55,526 nucleotides of DNA, from the NCBI GenBank assembly GCA_902801205.1, contig CADCHE010000008.1, positions 99,480-155,005 on the forward strand. Reading direction: 5' to 3'. The notes under the pieces are model-generated. The model worked only from the letters and a program-made list of their open reading frames with translations. It was not told where the DNA came from and did not search any database. Made by a program: the position numbers and the translations under genes. The stretch comes from an uncultured Bacteroidia bacterium (GTDB taxonomy: Bacteria > Bacteroidota > Bacteroidia > Bacteroidales > UBA932). Below, in pieces: positions 8,195-17,877 of the stretch. Numbering within the stretch: the first letter of the stretch is position 1; each line of letters opens with the position of its first letter.

Positions 8195-8994
8195 TGAAGA
8201 TGAGACAATATATGGCCGGCCTCCTGCTGGCAGGCGCCTTCCTGGCGGCATCTTGCTCCAAGAGCGAGATTGCGCCGTATGCGCTCGAAGACAGCGCAGT
8301 AATCTTCAGTTCTCCGAGCATCTTCTTCTCGTTGAAGGGTATGTCGGAGGAAACACGGGACCTGCGGGTTCCCGTGCTGCTGGTGGGTGTACCGGCCGAC
8401 TATGACCGGGAGATCGCCGTCGAGGCCGTTGATTCCACGGCGGTCCTCGGACGCGACTACACGATCCTTTCGAAAACCCTTCCCGCCGGCGCCGTCCGCG
8501 GGGAGATCGTCCTGCGGGTGAACCGTCTGACCGGCGGCGTGGAGTCGCGCGCCACCCGGTTCCGCATCGTCGCCAACGAGTTCTTCCGGGCGGGCCCGCC
8601 CAAGAGCGCAGCCGCAGATATCGAATGGTCCGAGGCGTATGTCCGTCCGCAAATGGAAGTCTGGCGGTACTGGTATACCTTCCTGTCGCACGGATACAGC
8701 AAGGAATACCACCGGCTGCTCATCGAGTATTTCGGCGAGGAAATCGAAAAGGTAACGAACAACCAGTCTTATGCAAGGGCGGACGAGACGCTGGTCTACA
8801 AACTCCCGTCCTGGTGGTACAACGCCACCCGCGAGTTCCGCGACTTCGTCCGCAACCACGACCAGATGAATCCGGGCGATCCCTGGCGCCACAGCGACGA
8901 CTACGAGCAGTACAGCGGCTACGGAGTCGCCCGCGGGAGCGGTTTCAAGCCCGAGACCCTTCCGACGATTTTCGAAACCCTCAATGTGTTGTAG
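8191..8994 (+). CDS. DUF4843 domain-containing lipoprotein
   Basis: A 267-residue lipoprotein (lipobox LAASC, Cys22) whose body matches the DUF4843 pattern: a Calx-beta-like N-terminal half (roughly 35-135, containing DYTILSKTLPAG and a TRFRIVANEFF end) and a helical, Trp-rich C-terminal half. DUF4843 proteins are commonly found right after SusD and before a PKD-like lipoprotein, exactly as here, and are thought to be accessory surface proteins of the nutrient-capture complex. Start overlaps the susD stop by four bases. Molecular role unknown. Confidence 0.85.
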   Translation: MMKMRQYMAGLLLAGAFLAASCSKSEIAPYALEDSAVIFSSPSIFFSLKGMSEETRDLRVPVLLVGVPADYDREIAVEAVDSTAVLGRDYTILSKTLPAGAVRGEIVLRVNRLTGGVESRATRFRIVANEFFRAGPPKSAAADIEWSEAYVRPQMEVWRYWYTFLSHGYSKEYHRLLIEYFGEEIEKVTNNQSYARADETLVYKLPSWWYNATREFRDFVRNHDQMNPGDPWRHSDDYEQYSGYGVARGSGFKPETLPTIFETLNVL

Positions 8995-8996
8995 CG

Positions 8997-10553
8997 ATGA
9001 TGAAGAGAAAAGCAACAGGTTTGATCCTCCTTTCGGCCCTCTGCCTGCTGGCTGGTTCCTGTTACAAGGACCTGAGCACGCCGGCCGACCATGAGATCCC
9101 GGACATCGTCGTCACCGGGTTGGCGCCGGAGATCCATGTGACTTACGGCGAGGAGCTCGACATTACCGTCCAGGTGAGCCAGGAAGGACGGACGGCATCC
9201 GACTTCGACCTGGTCTGGTCCATCGACCTGAACCCGGACCGCCAGGCCGACCGGATCGAAGAACTGGAAACCGGTCCCACCCTCCACTACAAGGTGGCCA
9301 ACCGGCCTGCGGACTCACCCTATATCCTCCGGCTCGACGTCACCGACCCCCGGACGGGGCTGACGAAAGTCGTCTACTCGAAGCTGTACGTGGCCTCCTC
9401 CCTGGGCGAAGGCTTGCTGGTCGCCTATACCCGCGACGGCGGGAAGACCTCCGAGTTCGATTTCTTCGCGAACGAGTATGTGACCTATGGTTACGAAAGT
9501 GAGGAGACCCTCTTTACACGGGAGATTTACCGGCTGGCCAACGAGAACACTTTCGAGGGGAAGGTGCTGTCGATGGCAGCGATCGTCGATTCGGACGGTG
9601 CTTCATATAACGAAATGCGGATCCTGGCCGGGACGGATGACCATCTCTTCGCGCTGGATCCCCTGACCTTCAAACAGACGGCCGCCGATGCGGCGCTGTT
9701 CAACTCCAGCATCCAGTCGGAGTTCGGGACGACCGCGATTTTCAATTTCGCTTCCTATCAGACCGGCGCCTTGATCGGCGGCCGCCTCTTCGTGATGCCG
9801 ACCCTGATGGACCGCGTGTTCAGCGCCGCCTCCTTCCCGTTGGAGCCCCGCAATGTCATGCATGCCCACAATTCCGCCTGGGCCGCGTTCCAGGGGGGTA
9901 ATTTCGCGTTTTTCGACGAGGTGCATGCCCGGTTCTTCCTCATCTACGGCTGGTCGGCCCACCAGGGGGCGTTCGAGGAGATTTCCTCTGCCCCCCTGGG
10001 TTTCTCCGTGCAGGGAGCAAAGTGCATCGGCACCGGCGAGATGCGAGGCAAGTCCCTGGCATTCCTGTTGTGCGATGCAACGGGAACCTACCATGTCTGC
10101 ATCATCGGAGACATGGATACGGCTCCGCGGATGAGTCCCGTCACCATCCCCCAGACGGCGTTGGACGAGGCGGTTTCCGTCGCTTTCTGCGACAACTGCG
10201 ACCTGATGTATTACGCCACGCCGGACGAGTTGTATGTCACCTTGCTCGCGGCGGGCCGCGTCAGCAACCGCAAGGTCAACTGGGCGCCCGACTCCCCGGA
10301 CGAGCGGATCACTTCCATCCGCCAGTACACGCAGGGCTTCAAGGGGACGCACAACTATGCAATCGACTGGTATCCCTACCCGATCGCGACCAACCGGCTC
10401 CAGATGATCATCACGACATACAATGACAAGACCGGGGAAGGGAAGGTCTACCTGCGCCCCTTCAACGTGAGTACGGGCCTCTTCACCGCGAAAGACAACG
10501 GCACATACGGCGGATTCGGAGAGATCACCGCCCTTTGTCCCACCCTCAGATAG
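8997..10553 (+). CDS. PKD-like family surface lipoprotein
   Basis: A 518-residue lipoprotein from ATG 8997 (MMKRK; lipobox LAGSC, Cys22). Residues about 35-130 form a PKD-like beta-sandwich (ITVQVSQEG, LRLDVTDPRTGL); the remainder has repeated beta strands resembling a propeller and matches the PKD_2 type lipoproteins encoded next to DUF4843 genes. The reading frame is open much further upstream within the preceding gene, but the signal peptide fixes the start here, 2 bp after the upstream stop. Probable role: additional ligand-binding or scaffolding component on the cell surface. Confidence 0.85.
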   Translation: MMKRKATGLILLSALCLLAGSCYKDLSTPADHEIPDIVVTGLAPEIHVTYGEELDITVQVSQEGRTASDFDLVWSIDLNPDRQADRIEELETGPTLHYKVANRPADSPYILRLDVTDPRTGLTKVVYSKLYVASSLGEGLLVAYTRDGGKTSEFDFFANEYVTYGYESEETLFTREIYRLANENTFEGKVLSMAAIVDSDGASYNEMRILAGTDDHLFALDPLTFKQTAADAALFNSSIQSEFGTTAIFNFASYQTGALIGGRLFVMPTLMDRVFSAASFPLEPRNVMHAHNSAWAAFQGGNFAFFDEVHARFFLIYGWSAHQGAFEEISSAPLGFSVQGAKCIGTGEMRGKSLAFLLCDATGTYHVCIIGDMDTAPRMSPVTIPQTALDEAVSVAFCDNCDLMYYATPDELYVTLLAAGRVSNRKVNWAPDSPDERITSIRQYTQGFKGTHNYAIDWYPYPIATNRLQMIITTYNDKTGEGKVYLRPFNVSTGLFTAKDNGTYGGFGEITALCPTLR

Positions 10554-10562
10554 AAAAACGGA

Positions 10563-13157
10563 ATGAACAAGAAAGTACTCGTTACCCTGCTGGCCGGCTG
10601 CCTCCTCCTGGGCGCCGCGGCGCCCCTTTCCGAGGCGCGCATCGTCTGGCGTTTCGGCAAGAAGAAGGCGGCTACGGAACAGCCGAAAGACACCGTCAAG
10701 AAGAAAACCCCTTACGAAAAGCTGTTCGAGAAGGGGGACAGCCTGCACCGCGGGCTGCTGAACGTGCATTTCTGCAAGGGGAAAGTGTATTTCGAAGTGC
10801 CTGACAGCCTGCTGGGCCGGACCTTCATCCTGGGCTCCACCGTCAAGGCGACGAGCGACAACGCCAACGGCGTGGTCGGATCCAAGGACGACCTGATTCC
10901 GTTCACCTTCACGAAGACCGACAGTTCGGTGTTCCTGCGCGAAGTCGGTTTCGACGTCGCGACCGACGATCCGGACATCCGCTCGGCCCTCTCCAAGAGC
11001 CATATCGGCAGCGTGCAGCGCAAGTTCAAGGTGGCGGCCCAGTCGCCGGACGGCCATTCCGTCATCGACGTGACGGACTGGTTCCTCGCCGATGAGGACG
11101 CGACACGCCCGCTGCTCTCGCTGTCGACCTATGCCTCGTCCTATAAGCGCACCCAGAACTACAAGCGCGACCTTTCCTATATCGAAGGCGTGAAGTCCTT
11201 CGCGGACAACCTCTCCGTGACGGCCTGCATGTCCTATACCTACTCGCTGGCGGACCTGCAGTCCGGGAAGGAGGCCGTCAAGGACAAGCCGTTCACGGCC
11301 CTGGTCACTCGCTCCATCCTCCTGCTGCCCGAAGATATCTACCATCCCCGGAAAGCCGACCCGCGGATCAACTTCTTCTTCACCGGACGTGTGAAGATGG
11401 GAAGCGGTTCCGAAGGCTCCCGCGCAGAGTATTTCGTCAACCGCTGGCGCTTGGAACCCTCCGACACGGCGGCCTTCCGCCGCGGCGAGAAGGTGGAGCC
11501 GGTCCGCCCCATCGTCTACTATATCGACAGCGATTTCCCGCAGTGGTGGAAACCTTACATCTTCGAGGCGGTGGAGCAGTGGAACGAAGTCTTCGAGGCC
11601 ATCGGCTTCAAGCACGCCGTCCGCGCCCTGCCTTTCCCGGAGGATGATCCTTCCTTCGACCCGGACAACATCCGTTACAGCTGCATCCGGTACGCCCCGA
11701 TCGGCATCCGCAACGCGATGGGCCCCTCCTGGGTCGACCCGCGGAGCGGCGAGATCATCAATGCGTCGGTATATGTGTACCACGACGTGATCAAGCTCCT
11801 GTCCACCTGGATGTTCGCGCAGACGGCCCAGGCCGACCCCGACGTGCGTACGGCGGACATCCCGCGCGAACTGCTGGGCGATGCCCTGATGTACGTGATC
11901 AAGCATGAGGTCGGGCATACCCTCGGCCTGATGCACAACATGAGCGGCTCTTCCGTGATCCCCACGGAGATGCTCCGCGACCCTGCCTTCACCCGCGAGA
12001 ACGGCACGACGACCTCTATCATGGACTACGCCCGTTTCAACTACGTGGCGCAGCCGGGCGACAAGGAGCGCGGCGTGAAACTGACGCCGCCGCGTTTCGG
12101 GAAGAACGACTACTGGGCGATCCGCTGGGGCTATACGCCCGTCTTCGATGCCGCGTCCTTCGAACGGGAGGCCGAGATCACGGCGGGCTGGATCACCGAC
12201 TCGCTGAAGGTGGCGCCTTTCTACCGCTACGGCAAGCAGCAGATCTATGGAGACGGTTCCCCGTTCTTCGACCCGCGCAACCAGACGGAAGACCTGGGTG
12301 ACGACGTGATCGCTTCGACGAAATACGGCGTGTCGAACCTCAAGTACATCCTGTCCCACTACCTGGACTGGATCGACGACGCGGCCGATCCGGAATACGA
12401 GATCCGTACGGAGCTCTTCTCCACGATCCTGAACCAGTATTTCCGCTACTGCCTGCATGTGCGCAACAACGTGGCCGGCCTGTACCGGAACGAGGTGATC
12501 GCCGGGGACGGGAACCCGCGCTACGAGAACGTGCCCGGTGCGAAGCAGAAAGCGGCGCTGAACTACCTGTTCGAACTGTTCGAGGATACGGACTGGCTCG
12601 ACGACCCGGCCGTGCTGGGACGTCTTCCGATCATCGGCAGCCCGGCGGGTTCCGTGGACCGGGCGCTGCTCCGCTATATCTTCACGATTCCTTTCCAGGA
12701 AGCCTACATCGATGGCGTGTCTACGCACGAATTCTCTTCGCGGGAGGCGCTGGATGCCATCTTCGACTATGCCTTCAAGCCTTCCCGCCAGGGCCGCGCG
12801 CTGACGGAGCGGCAGCGTCTCTTCCAGCGGGAATACGTCTCCTTCATGATGCAGAACGGCGCGTTCAAGACGCCCCCTTCTCCGCGCGCCGCCGCTTTCG
12901 CGGATCCGCACGCGGGCTGCTCCTTCGCCAGCGGCGAGGACCCGTTCTCGGCCGGCTCGTTCGTCTATGACCCGGTCAGCGGCTTCGAGTGGATGCCCCG
13001 GACCATCATGGCCATCGGCAACATCACGCAGGGAACCGTGTACGGCGAGATGATGCGGGCCTACGACGTCATGAAAGCCGCCAAGGCCTCAGCCCGTCCG
13101 GACGACAAGGCACATTACGAACTGCTGATGGGCAAGATCGCCTATTCCCTCAAATAA
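10563..13157 (+). CDS. Secreted zinc-dependent metalloprotease (DUF5117/DUF5118/zincin)
   Basis: An 864-residue exported protein with signal peptide (1-25), a short basic linker, a DUF5118/DUF5117-like N-terminal region (about 45-370) and a zincin domain. The metzincin motif HEVGHTLGLMH is complete: His448, Glu449, His452 and His458, and the Met-turn candidate is SIMDY a little over 30 residues later. It should hydrolyse peptide bonds in the periplasm or at the surface. It is the fifth gene of the Sus-like operon, 9 bp after the previous stop, and is followed 9 bp later by a paralogue with a destroyed active site. The gene neighbourhood suggests trimming of captured peptides or glycoproteins. 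Confidence 0.92.
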   Translation: MNKKVLVTLLAGCLLLGAAAPLSEARIVWRFGKKKAATEQPKDTVKKKTPYEKLFEKGDSLHRGLLNVHFCKGKVYFEVPDSLLGRTFILGSTVKATSDNANGVVGSKDDLIPFTFTKTDSSVFLREVGFDVATDDPDIRSALSKSHIGSVQRKFKVAAQSPDGHSVIDVTDWFLADEDATRPLLSLSTYASSYKRTQNYKRDLSYIEGVKSFADNLSVTACMSYTYSLADLQSGKEAVKDKPFTALVTRSILLLPEDIYHPRKADPRINFFFTGRVKMGSGSEGSRAEYFVNRWRLEPSDTAAFRRGEKVEPVRPIVYYIDSDFPQWWKPYIFEAVEQWNEVFEAIGFKHAVRALPFPEDDPSFDPDNIRYSCIRYAPIGIRNAMGPSWVDPRSGEIINASVYVYHDVIKLLSTWMFAQTAQADPDVRTADIPRELLGDALMYVIKHEVGHTLGLMHNMSGSSVIPTEMLRDPAFTRENGTTTSIMDYARFNYVAQPGDKERGVKLTPPRFGKNDYWAIRWGYTPVFDAASFEREAEITAGWITDSLKVAPFYRYGKQQIYGDGSPFFDPRNQTEDLGDDVIASTKYGVSNLKYILSHYLDWIDDAADPEYEIRTELFSTILNQYFRYCLHVRNNVAGLYRNEVIAGDGNPRYENVPGAKQKAALNYLFELFEDTDWLDDPAVLGRLPIIGSPAGSVDRALLRYIFTIPFQEAYIDGVSTHEFSSREALDAIFDYAFKPSRQGRALTERQRLFQREYVSFMMQNGAFKTPPSPRAAAFADPHAGCSFASGEDPFSAGSFVYDPVSGFEWMPRTIMAIGNITQGTVYGEMMRAYDVMKAAKASARPDDKAHYELLMGKIAYSLK

Positions 13158-13166
13158 GGCTGCCGT

Positions 13167-15668
13167 ATGAGAAGATTTACCGCATATCGCCTTTGCAGCC
13201 TCCTGCTTCTCGGTGCCCTGTTTTTCCCGGCACCGGACGCCCTCGCTGCCTGGCCCTTCCGCAAGAAGGCCGCCCCGGCGGAGGAAAAGAAAGAGACGCC
13301 CAAACCGACGCCTTATCAGAAATTCTTGAAAAAGAAGGGGTTGAAGTCGGTCACCGGTACGATGAAACTGTATACGGACGGCAAGGATGTCTGGTTGGAA
13401 GTGCCCGACTCACTGACCGGCCGCAAGGTGCTGCTGTCCACGGTACTCCGCGACAGCTCCGACCCCTGGGTCGAGGTGGGGCAGCGGGTGAACACGGACA
13501 GGATCCTCCTGATCGGCCGGACGGATTCGCTGCTGGTCCTTTCCGAACCGGTGCGCCTGCCTGAATCGGATGACCCCGTCGAGCGGGCGACGCTCCGCGC
13601 CGGCGTGGCGCCGGCGGTGCGCTATGCCTTCCCGATCATGACCCGGTCGGCGGATTCCGCGGCGGTGCTCGTGAAAGCGACCAAACTGTTCGACCCGTCG
13701 AACAAGGATGTCATCCAGATGCGCGGCTTCCTGTACGGTGATTCGCGGGGGCTCATGGACGGTACCCTGAAATCTGAACTGTCCCTTCCGAGCGTTCCTG
13801 TGACCTATGGGAAAGCCCATGTCGGCCTCTCGCGGGAACTGACGTTCGAAGGCATCTGGGGCAATTACAACCGCTCTTCGATCACCGCCAACCACAAGAG
13901 CGAGAAAGCGCGGATCACCGGCGACTTCGTCACCCTCCTCTCTTTGGTTCCGGACCGGGAAATCCCTGTCCGAAAGGCAGATGCGCGTGTAGGCGTCCGC
14001 CGTCAGGCGTTCCGTTCCTTCTCCTCCGACAAGGGGGTGAAGACGGAGTATGACGCGGTCCGCTGGAACCTGGCGCCCGGCGACCGGCTGACCGTCTACA
14101 TCGACACCCTGTTCTCCGCTTCCCGGCAGGAGGCCATCCGCCGCGGCGTCGAAGCCTGGAACGAAGGCTTCCGTGCCGCCGGACTCGGCGACGTCGTCCG
14201 GGCGGTGCCTTATCCGGCTGATTCCGCCTTCTGCGCCGACGATCCGTTCTTGTGCAAGGTCGTTTCCACGCATTGCGACATCGACCTCCTGCAGTCGTCT
14301 ACGACCGGCAATGCCCTGACCGGCGGCGTGCTGGGTGCGACCATCACCGTCCCCCAGGGCTACCTGACGCAGCTCTGGCGCGAATATGCCTTCACCATCA
14401 GCGAGGCGGACGACCGCTTCCGCACGCTTTTCCCGTCGGAAGACGCGCTCTGCGACATCCTCTGCGCCGCCGTGATGCGGCAGTTCGGAACGGTGCTCGG
14501 CCTCTCGACGAACCTGGCCGGCAGCGCCGCCTACAGTCCTGCGCAGCTGCGTGATCCCGCTTTCACGGCTACCCACGGCATCACGGCTTCCGTGATGGAC
14601 CAGGGGGCGATGTTCAATACCCTGGCCCGTCCGGGCGACCGCGAACGCGGGGTGCCGACCATCAGCAACCGGATCGGTGCCTACGATAAGTTCGCCGTGA
14701 ACTGGCTGTACCGGGTCTTCCCGGAAGGCACCGATGCTGCTGTGGCGTTGCGGGAAATGGTCGATGCCCGCGAGGGCGATCCGGAATACCTGTATCTCCC
14801 GGAGCAGGGGAACGGCCTGCTCGTGCGTGATTACCGCGCCCGCCGCGGCGACCTGGGCAACGACCCGGTGGAAGAATACAACCGCATCGTGTCGACGCTG
14901 AAGTACGTCGCTTCGCATGCCAAGCCCTGGGTCAGCGACCCGCGGCTGTCGGAAACTCCTGATTCCTACCTGTTCTACGAGTGGCTCTGGCTGTCTTTCA
15001 GCGATGCCACGCAACTGCTGACGACCCGCTTGGGCGGCCTCCGGACGAATGTGGTGGGGACCGGCCCGAAGTTCACCCCGGTTCCCAAGGTGGTCCAGAA
15101 AGAATACCTGAAGACCATCTTCTCCGGCTGGCGCGACCTCGGATGGATCGAGGCGGACCGCGAATTCCTGCACCTTTCCGGCCCGTACCGTACGGCGCAG
15201 GACATGAACTACCGGAACATGGGCGCGCTTTCCGGCGTGACCTACCGCCTTCCGTCGGTCATCCTCGCCTGGAAGGAAGCCGGCAGCGACTATTCCCCTT
15301 CGGAGTACATGGACGACGTGGAGGCGCAGCTGTTCCGCCAGGCCCGTTCCGGCCGGCTCGCCCCGCAGGAAGACATGTCTCTCGGCATCTACATGATGTA
15401 CCTGATCAACAGTTCTCCGGTGCTGAAGGCGGCGTACACCCGCGCGGCGGACCCGCTGGGCGGCAGGGAGCTGGCCCGGCTGGAAGAAGTATTCACGCCG
15501 GTAGAGGGCATCCCCGTCGTCTATGTCGAAGAACTTGACCTGCTCTGCAAGCAGCATCTGGAGAAGGTCCGTTCCTGGCTGCGGCAGGGGAGCGCGCGTG
15601 CAACCGATCCGGACGCCAAGGCGCAGATCGCCTTCCTGCTGCATGTCGCGGATACGGCTTTGGAATGA
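13167..15668 (+). CDS. Catalytically dead zincin paralogue (pseudoprotease)
   Basis: An 833-residue exported paralogue of the preceding protease; both begin with a signal peptide, a Lys-rich linker and TPYxKxL, and align through the zincin domain (LRDPAFT...HG, RPGDRERGV are shared). At the active-site helix the motif reads RQFGTVLGLST: the three histidines are replaced by Arg438, Thr442 and Thr448, and the catalytic Glu by Gln439, while Gly445-Leu446 of the motif remain. The Met-turn Met is kept (SVMDQ). The frame is intact over the full length, so this is a maintained protein rather than a decaying gene. Likely roles are substrate binding, inhibition or partnering of the active enzyme; which one cannot be told from sequence. 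Confidence 0.88.
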   Translation: MRRFTAYRLCSLLLLGALFFPAPDALAAWPFRKKAAPAEEKKETPKPTPYQKFLKKKGLKSVTGTMKLYTDGKDVWLEVPDSLTGRKVLLSTVLRDSSDPWVEVGQRVNTDRILLIGRTDSLLVLSEPVRLPESDDPVERATLRAGVAPAVRYAFPIMTRSADSAAVLVKATKLFDPSNKDVIQMRGFLYGDSRGLMDGTLKSELSLPSVPVTYGKAHVGLSRELTFEGIWGNYNRSSITANHKSEKARITGDFVTLLSLVPDREIPVRKADARVGVRRQAFRSFSSDKGVKTEYDAVRWNLAPGDRLTVYIDTLFSASRQEAIRRGVEAWNEGFRAAGLGDVVRAVPYPADSAFCADDPFLCKVVSTHCDIDLLQSSTTGNALTGGVLGATITVPQGYLTQLWREYAFTISEADDRFRTLFPSEDALCDILCAAVMRQFGTVLGLSTNLAGSAAYSPAQLRDPAFTATHGITASVMDQGAMFNTLARPGDRERGVPTISNRIGAYDKFAVNWLYRVFPEGTDAAVALREMVDAREGDPEYLYLPEQGNGLLVRDYRARRGDLGNDPVEEYNRIVSTLKYVASHAKPWVSDPRLSETPDSYLFYEWLWLSFSDATQLLTTRLGGLRTNVVGTGPKFTPVPKVVQKEYLKTIFSGWRDLGWIEADREFLHLSGPYRTAQDMNYRNMGALSGVTYRLPSVILAWKEAGSDYSPSEYMDDVEAQLFRQARSGRLAPQEDMSLGIYMMYLINSSPVLKAAYTRAADPLGGRELARLEEVFTPVEGIPVVYVEELDLLCKQHLEKVRSWLRQGSARATDPDAKAQIAFLLHVADTALE

Positions 15669-15712
15669 ATTCATCAACTCAATGTATATATAACAACTTT
15701 ATTTTCAGTATT

Positions 15713-17794
15713 ATGAAAAAATCCATCATGATTCTTGCGGCGCTTGCCCTGCTGGGCTCCGCCGCTTGCACCAAGACCGAAATCAAGGAGGTCGAGGTGG
15801 AGAAGGTAGTCGAGAAGGTCGTCGACCTGCTCTCGCTCACCGCTACGCAGCTCCAGGTGGGGAATGAAGGCGTCGTTCAGCCGATCGCCTTCACGACCGA
15901 GGACGCCTGGACGATCACGAGCGACCAGAACTGGGTTACGTTCGACAAGGCTTCCGGCGCCGCCGGTTCCTCCACCGTCAACATGACGGTCGCGAAGAAT
16001 CCCGACTTCGCCACCCGCACCGCCCGCGTTACGCTGAGCGTCACCCATGAGAATGCGACAAAGACGACGGTCTTCACCGTCGTCCAGTCCGAGGAACAGG
16101 TGTTCTCCACGTCGACGGAGTACCGGATCGACTTCGAAGAGCAGGACATTGCCGTTGACTTCAACACCAACCTTACCCCTGAGGTGAAGGTCGTCGAAGG
16201 TGACTGGCTTTCCGTCACCCGCACCAAGGCGGCTCCCGTCGACGGCAAGATCATCGTCCATGCGACCAAGAACGACGGAGCGGAGTCCCGTACCGGCAGC
16301 TTCACCATCGCGGCTGGCAGCATCATCCAGACTTATGTCGTCGTCCAGGCTTCCCAGTATGCTTCTGCCTCCGAGGCCACGGCGCTTTATCTGGGCAATC
16401 TGCAGGATATGTATGATGACGAGAACTATGTCTTCAAGGACATCAACCAGTTCGTCATCCAGTTCGCCGCCGCTGACGGCGATGTGACCCTGGTGCTGAA
16501 CGGCGGCCCCGAGCTTGCCGATGCCACGAAGATCCCCGCGGGCGAATACAAGATGGACGAGACCGGCCAGTATGCCGCCGGAACCTTCTCCGTCCAGGGC
16601 AGGAATGAGAAATACTACACCACGGTGACGGCCGGCGGCAAGGACATGACCCTGATCGACGGTACGGTGAACGTCTCCCAGTCCGGTGACACCTACACGG
16701 TGATCGCCACCCTGGTCGACGAATTCGGCACCGAGCACATGTACAGCTACAAAGGTCAGCTCGCCATCACGGACGACTCCTTCGGTGCCCAGGTGACCGA
16801 GGCGGCCGACAAGGGCCTGTACAACACCTACTTCGCAACGAAGGCTGACGAGGTGAAGTTGAGCCTCCGCATCAACAAGGCTCCGGAAGGAACCGAACAC
16901 TGGCTCAGCTATATCATTTTCACGATGTTCCGTGCCCATGCTTCCGCGGACCTTCCGCTCGGCAAACTGACGTATGAAGTCCCCGAGCAGGATTCCTCGT
17001 TGGGCTACGCCAACGGCATCACCCAGGGCAAGCCCGGCACCTTCTACATCTCCTCCGCCGGCAAGAAGGATTGGGAAGACGGCATTTCCTACCGCCCCAA
17101 GGACGGGACGACCCCGACCCTCGAGATCACCAAGCAGGACGATGGCCGTTATACCGTGAAGCTCGACGCGACCATCTCCCGCATCCTGACCACCTATGAT
17201 GACGATTCTAACGCCATCGAGACCGAGACGGAGTCCTTCCCGTACAAGGCGGTCTTCAAGGACCTCACCTTTGACCAGCTGTCAGAGCCCGACCAGTTCC
17301 CTTGCCCTGACGGCGACCGTGCCTTCTCTTTTGTCAATATCCAGAACAACTACATGCCGATGTGGTTCGGTGACAGGTACGATACGGGCTGCCATGTCTT
17401 CCTGTTCGGCTGGAATTTCGTCGACAGTGAGTATAATGTTTACTTGGCCATCAATGTCAAGGACGATGATTGGGTATTCGAAAAGAATTTTGCCAAACGT
17501 TTCTGCAACACGCCGTTCAATCTGGGAACCTTCAACTTCTCCTGGACGCCGGCGGAGAACACGTTGATTCCTGTCAGGTACGGGAACACGATCTACCACG
17601 CCATCGAGAACAGATACACCGGCCATATCTACCAGATCGTCGGCGGTTCCATCACCATGGACGCCACTTCCATCAAGTATGACCTGACGGCCACTTACGA
17701 AGGGAAGACGTTCAAGTTCACAGGCGGTCACCCGGCGACGCTGTACTACATCCGTGACCTTCATACCAGTGCGTTGAACCTCGACACGCAGTAG
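15713..17794 (+). CDS. BACON-domain lipoprotein, likely last gene of Sus-like operon
   Basis: A 693-residue lipoprotein from ATG 15713 (lipobox GSAAC, Cys19) with a charged EVEVEKVVEKVVD spacer and two successive BACON-type domains (about 37-130 and 135-225; AWTITSDQNWVTF and GDWLSVTR are the characteristic Trp motifs). The remaining about 470 residues are beta-rich and not assigned. BACON domains occur in Bacteroidetes surface proteins that bind glycans or mucin or act as spacers from the membrane. It lies 44 bp after the pseudoprotease and is closed by a strong terminator, so it probably belongs to the same transcript. Confidence 0.85.
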   Translation: MKKSIMILAALALLGSAACTKTEIKEVEVEKVVEKVVDLLSLTATQLQVGNEGVVQPIAFTTEDAWTITSDQNWVTFDKASGAAGSSTVNMTVAKNPDFATRTARVTLSVTHENATKTTVFTVVQSEEQVFSTSTEYRIDFEEQDIAVDFNTNLTPEVKVVEGDWLSVTRTKAAPVDGKIIVHATKNDGAESRTGSFTIAAGSIIQTYVVVQASQYASASEATALYLGNLQDMYDDENYVFKDINQFVIQFAAADGDVTLVLNGGPELADATKIPAGEYKMDETGQYAAGTFSVQGRNEKYYTTVTAGGKDMTLIDGTVNVSQSGDTYTVIATLVDEFGTEHMYSYKGQLAITDDSFGAQVTEAADKGLYNTYFATKADEVKLSLRINKAPEGTEHWLSYIIFTMFRAHASADLPLGKLTYEVPEQDSSLGYANGITQGKPGTFYISSAGKKDWEDGISYRPKDGTTPTLEITKQDDGRYTVKLDATISRILTTYDDDSNAIETETESFPYKAVFKDLTFDQLSEPDQFPCPDGDRAFSFVNIQNNYMPMWFGDRYDTGCHVFLFGWNFVDSEYNVYLAINVKDDDWVFEKNFAKRFCNTPFNLGTFNFSWTPAENTLIPVRYGNTIYHAIENRYTGHIYQIVGGSITMDATSIKYDLTATYEGKTFKFTGGHPATLYYIRDLHTSALNLDTQ

Positions 17795-17817
17795 CGTTTA
17801 TCGGATTACTGATGCAG

Positions 17818-17850
17818 GGGAGGCGGCATTCTTGCCGTCTCCCTTTATTT
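17818..17850 (+). terminator. Intrinsic terminator ending the Sus-like locus
   Basis: Ten-base-pair stem GGGAGGCGGC/GCCGTCTCCC (17818-17827 with 17834-17843, one G-T pair), six-base loop, then TTTATTTTAT. It runs straight into the promoter of the next gene. Confidence 0.85.
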
Positions 17851-17865
17851 TATGGAAATAATCAC

Positions 17866-17873
17866 TATCTTTG
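17866..17873 (+). promoter_or_regulatory. -7 element 4 nt before ATG (leaderless candidate)
   Basis: Perfect TATCTTTG, a TTTA at 17844 with an 18-bp spacer as a possible -33 box, and only four bases (TTTC) before the ATG at 17878. Transcription would be expected to start at or within a base or two of the start codon. Confidence 0.7.
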
Positions 17874-17877
17874 TTTC

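Noticed and set aside
13167-15668. Pseudogene call for the second zincin
   Set aside because: The frame is full length with signal peptide, conserved flanking motifs and normal codon use; only the catalytic residues are replaced, so it is better described as a pseudoenzyme.
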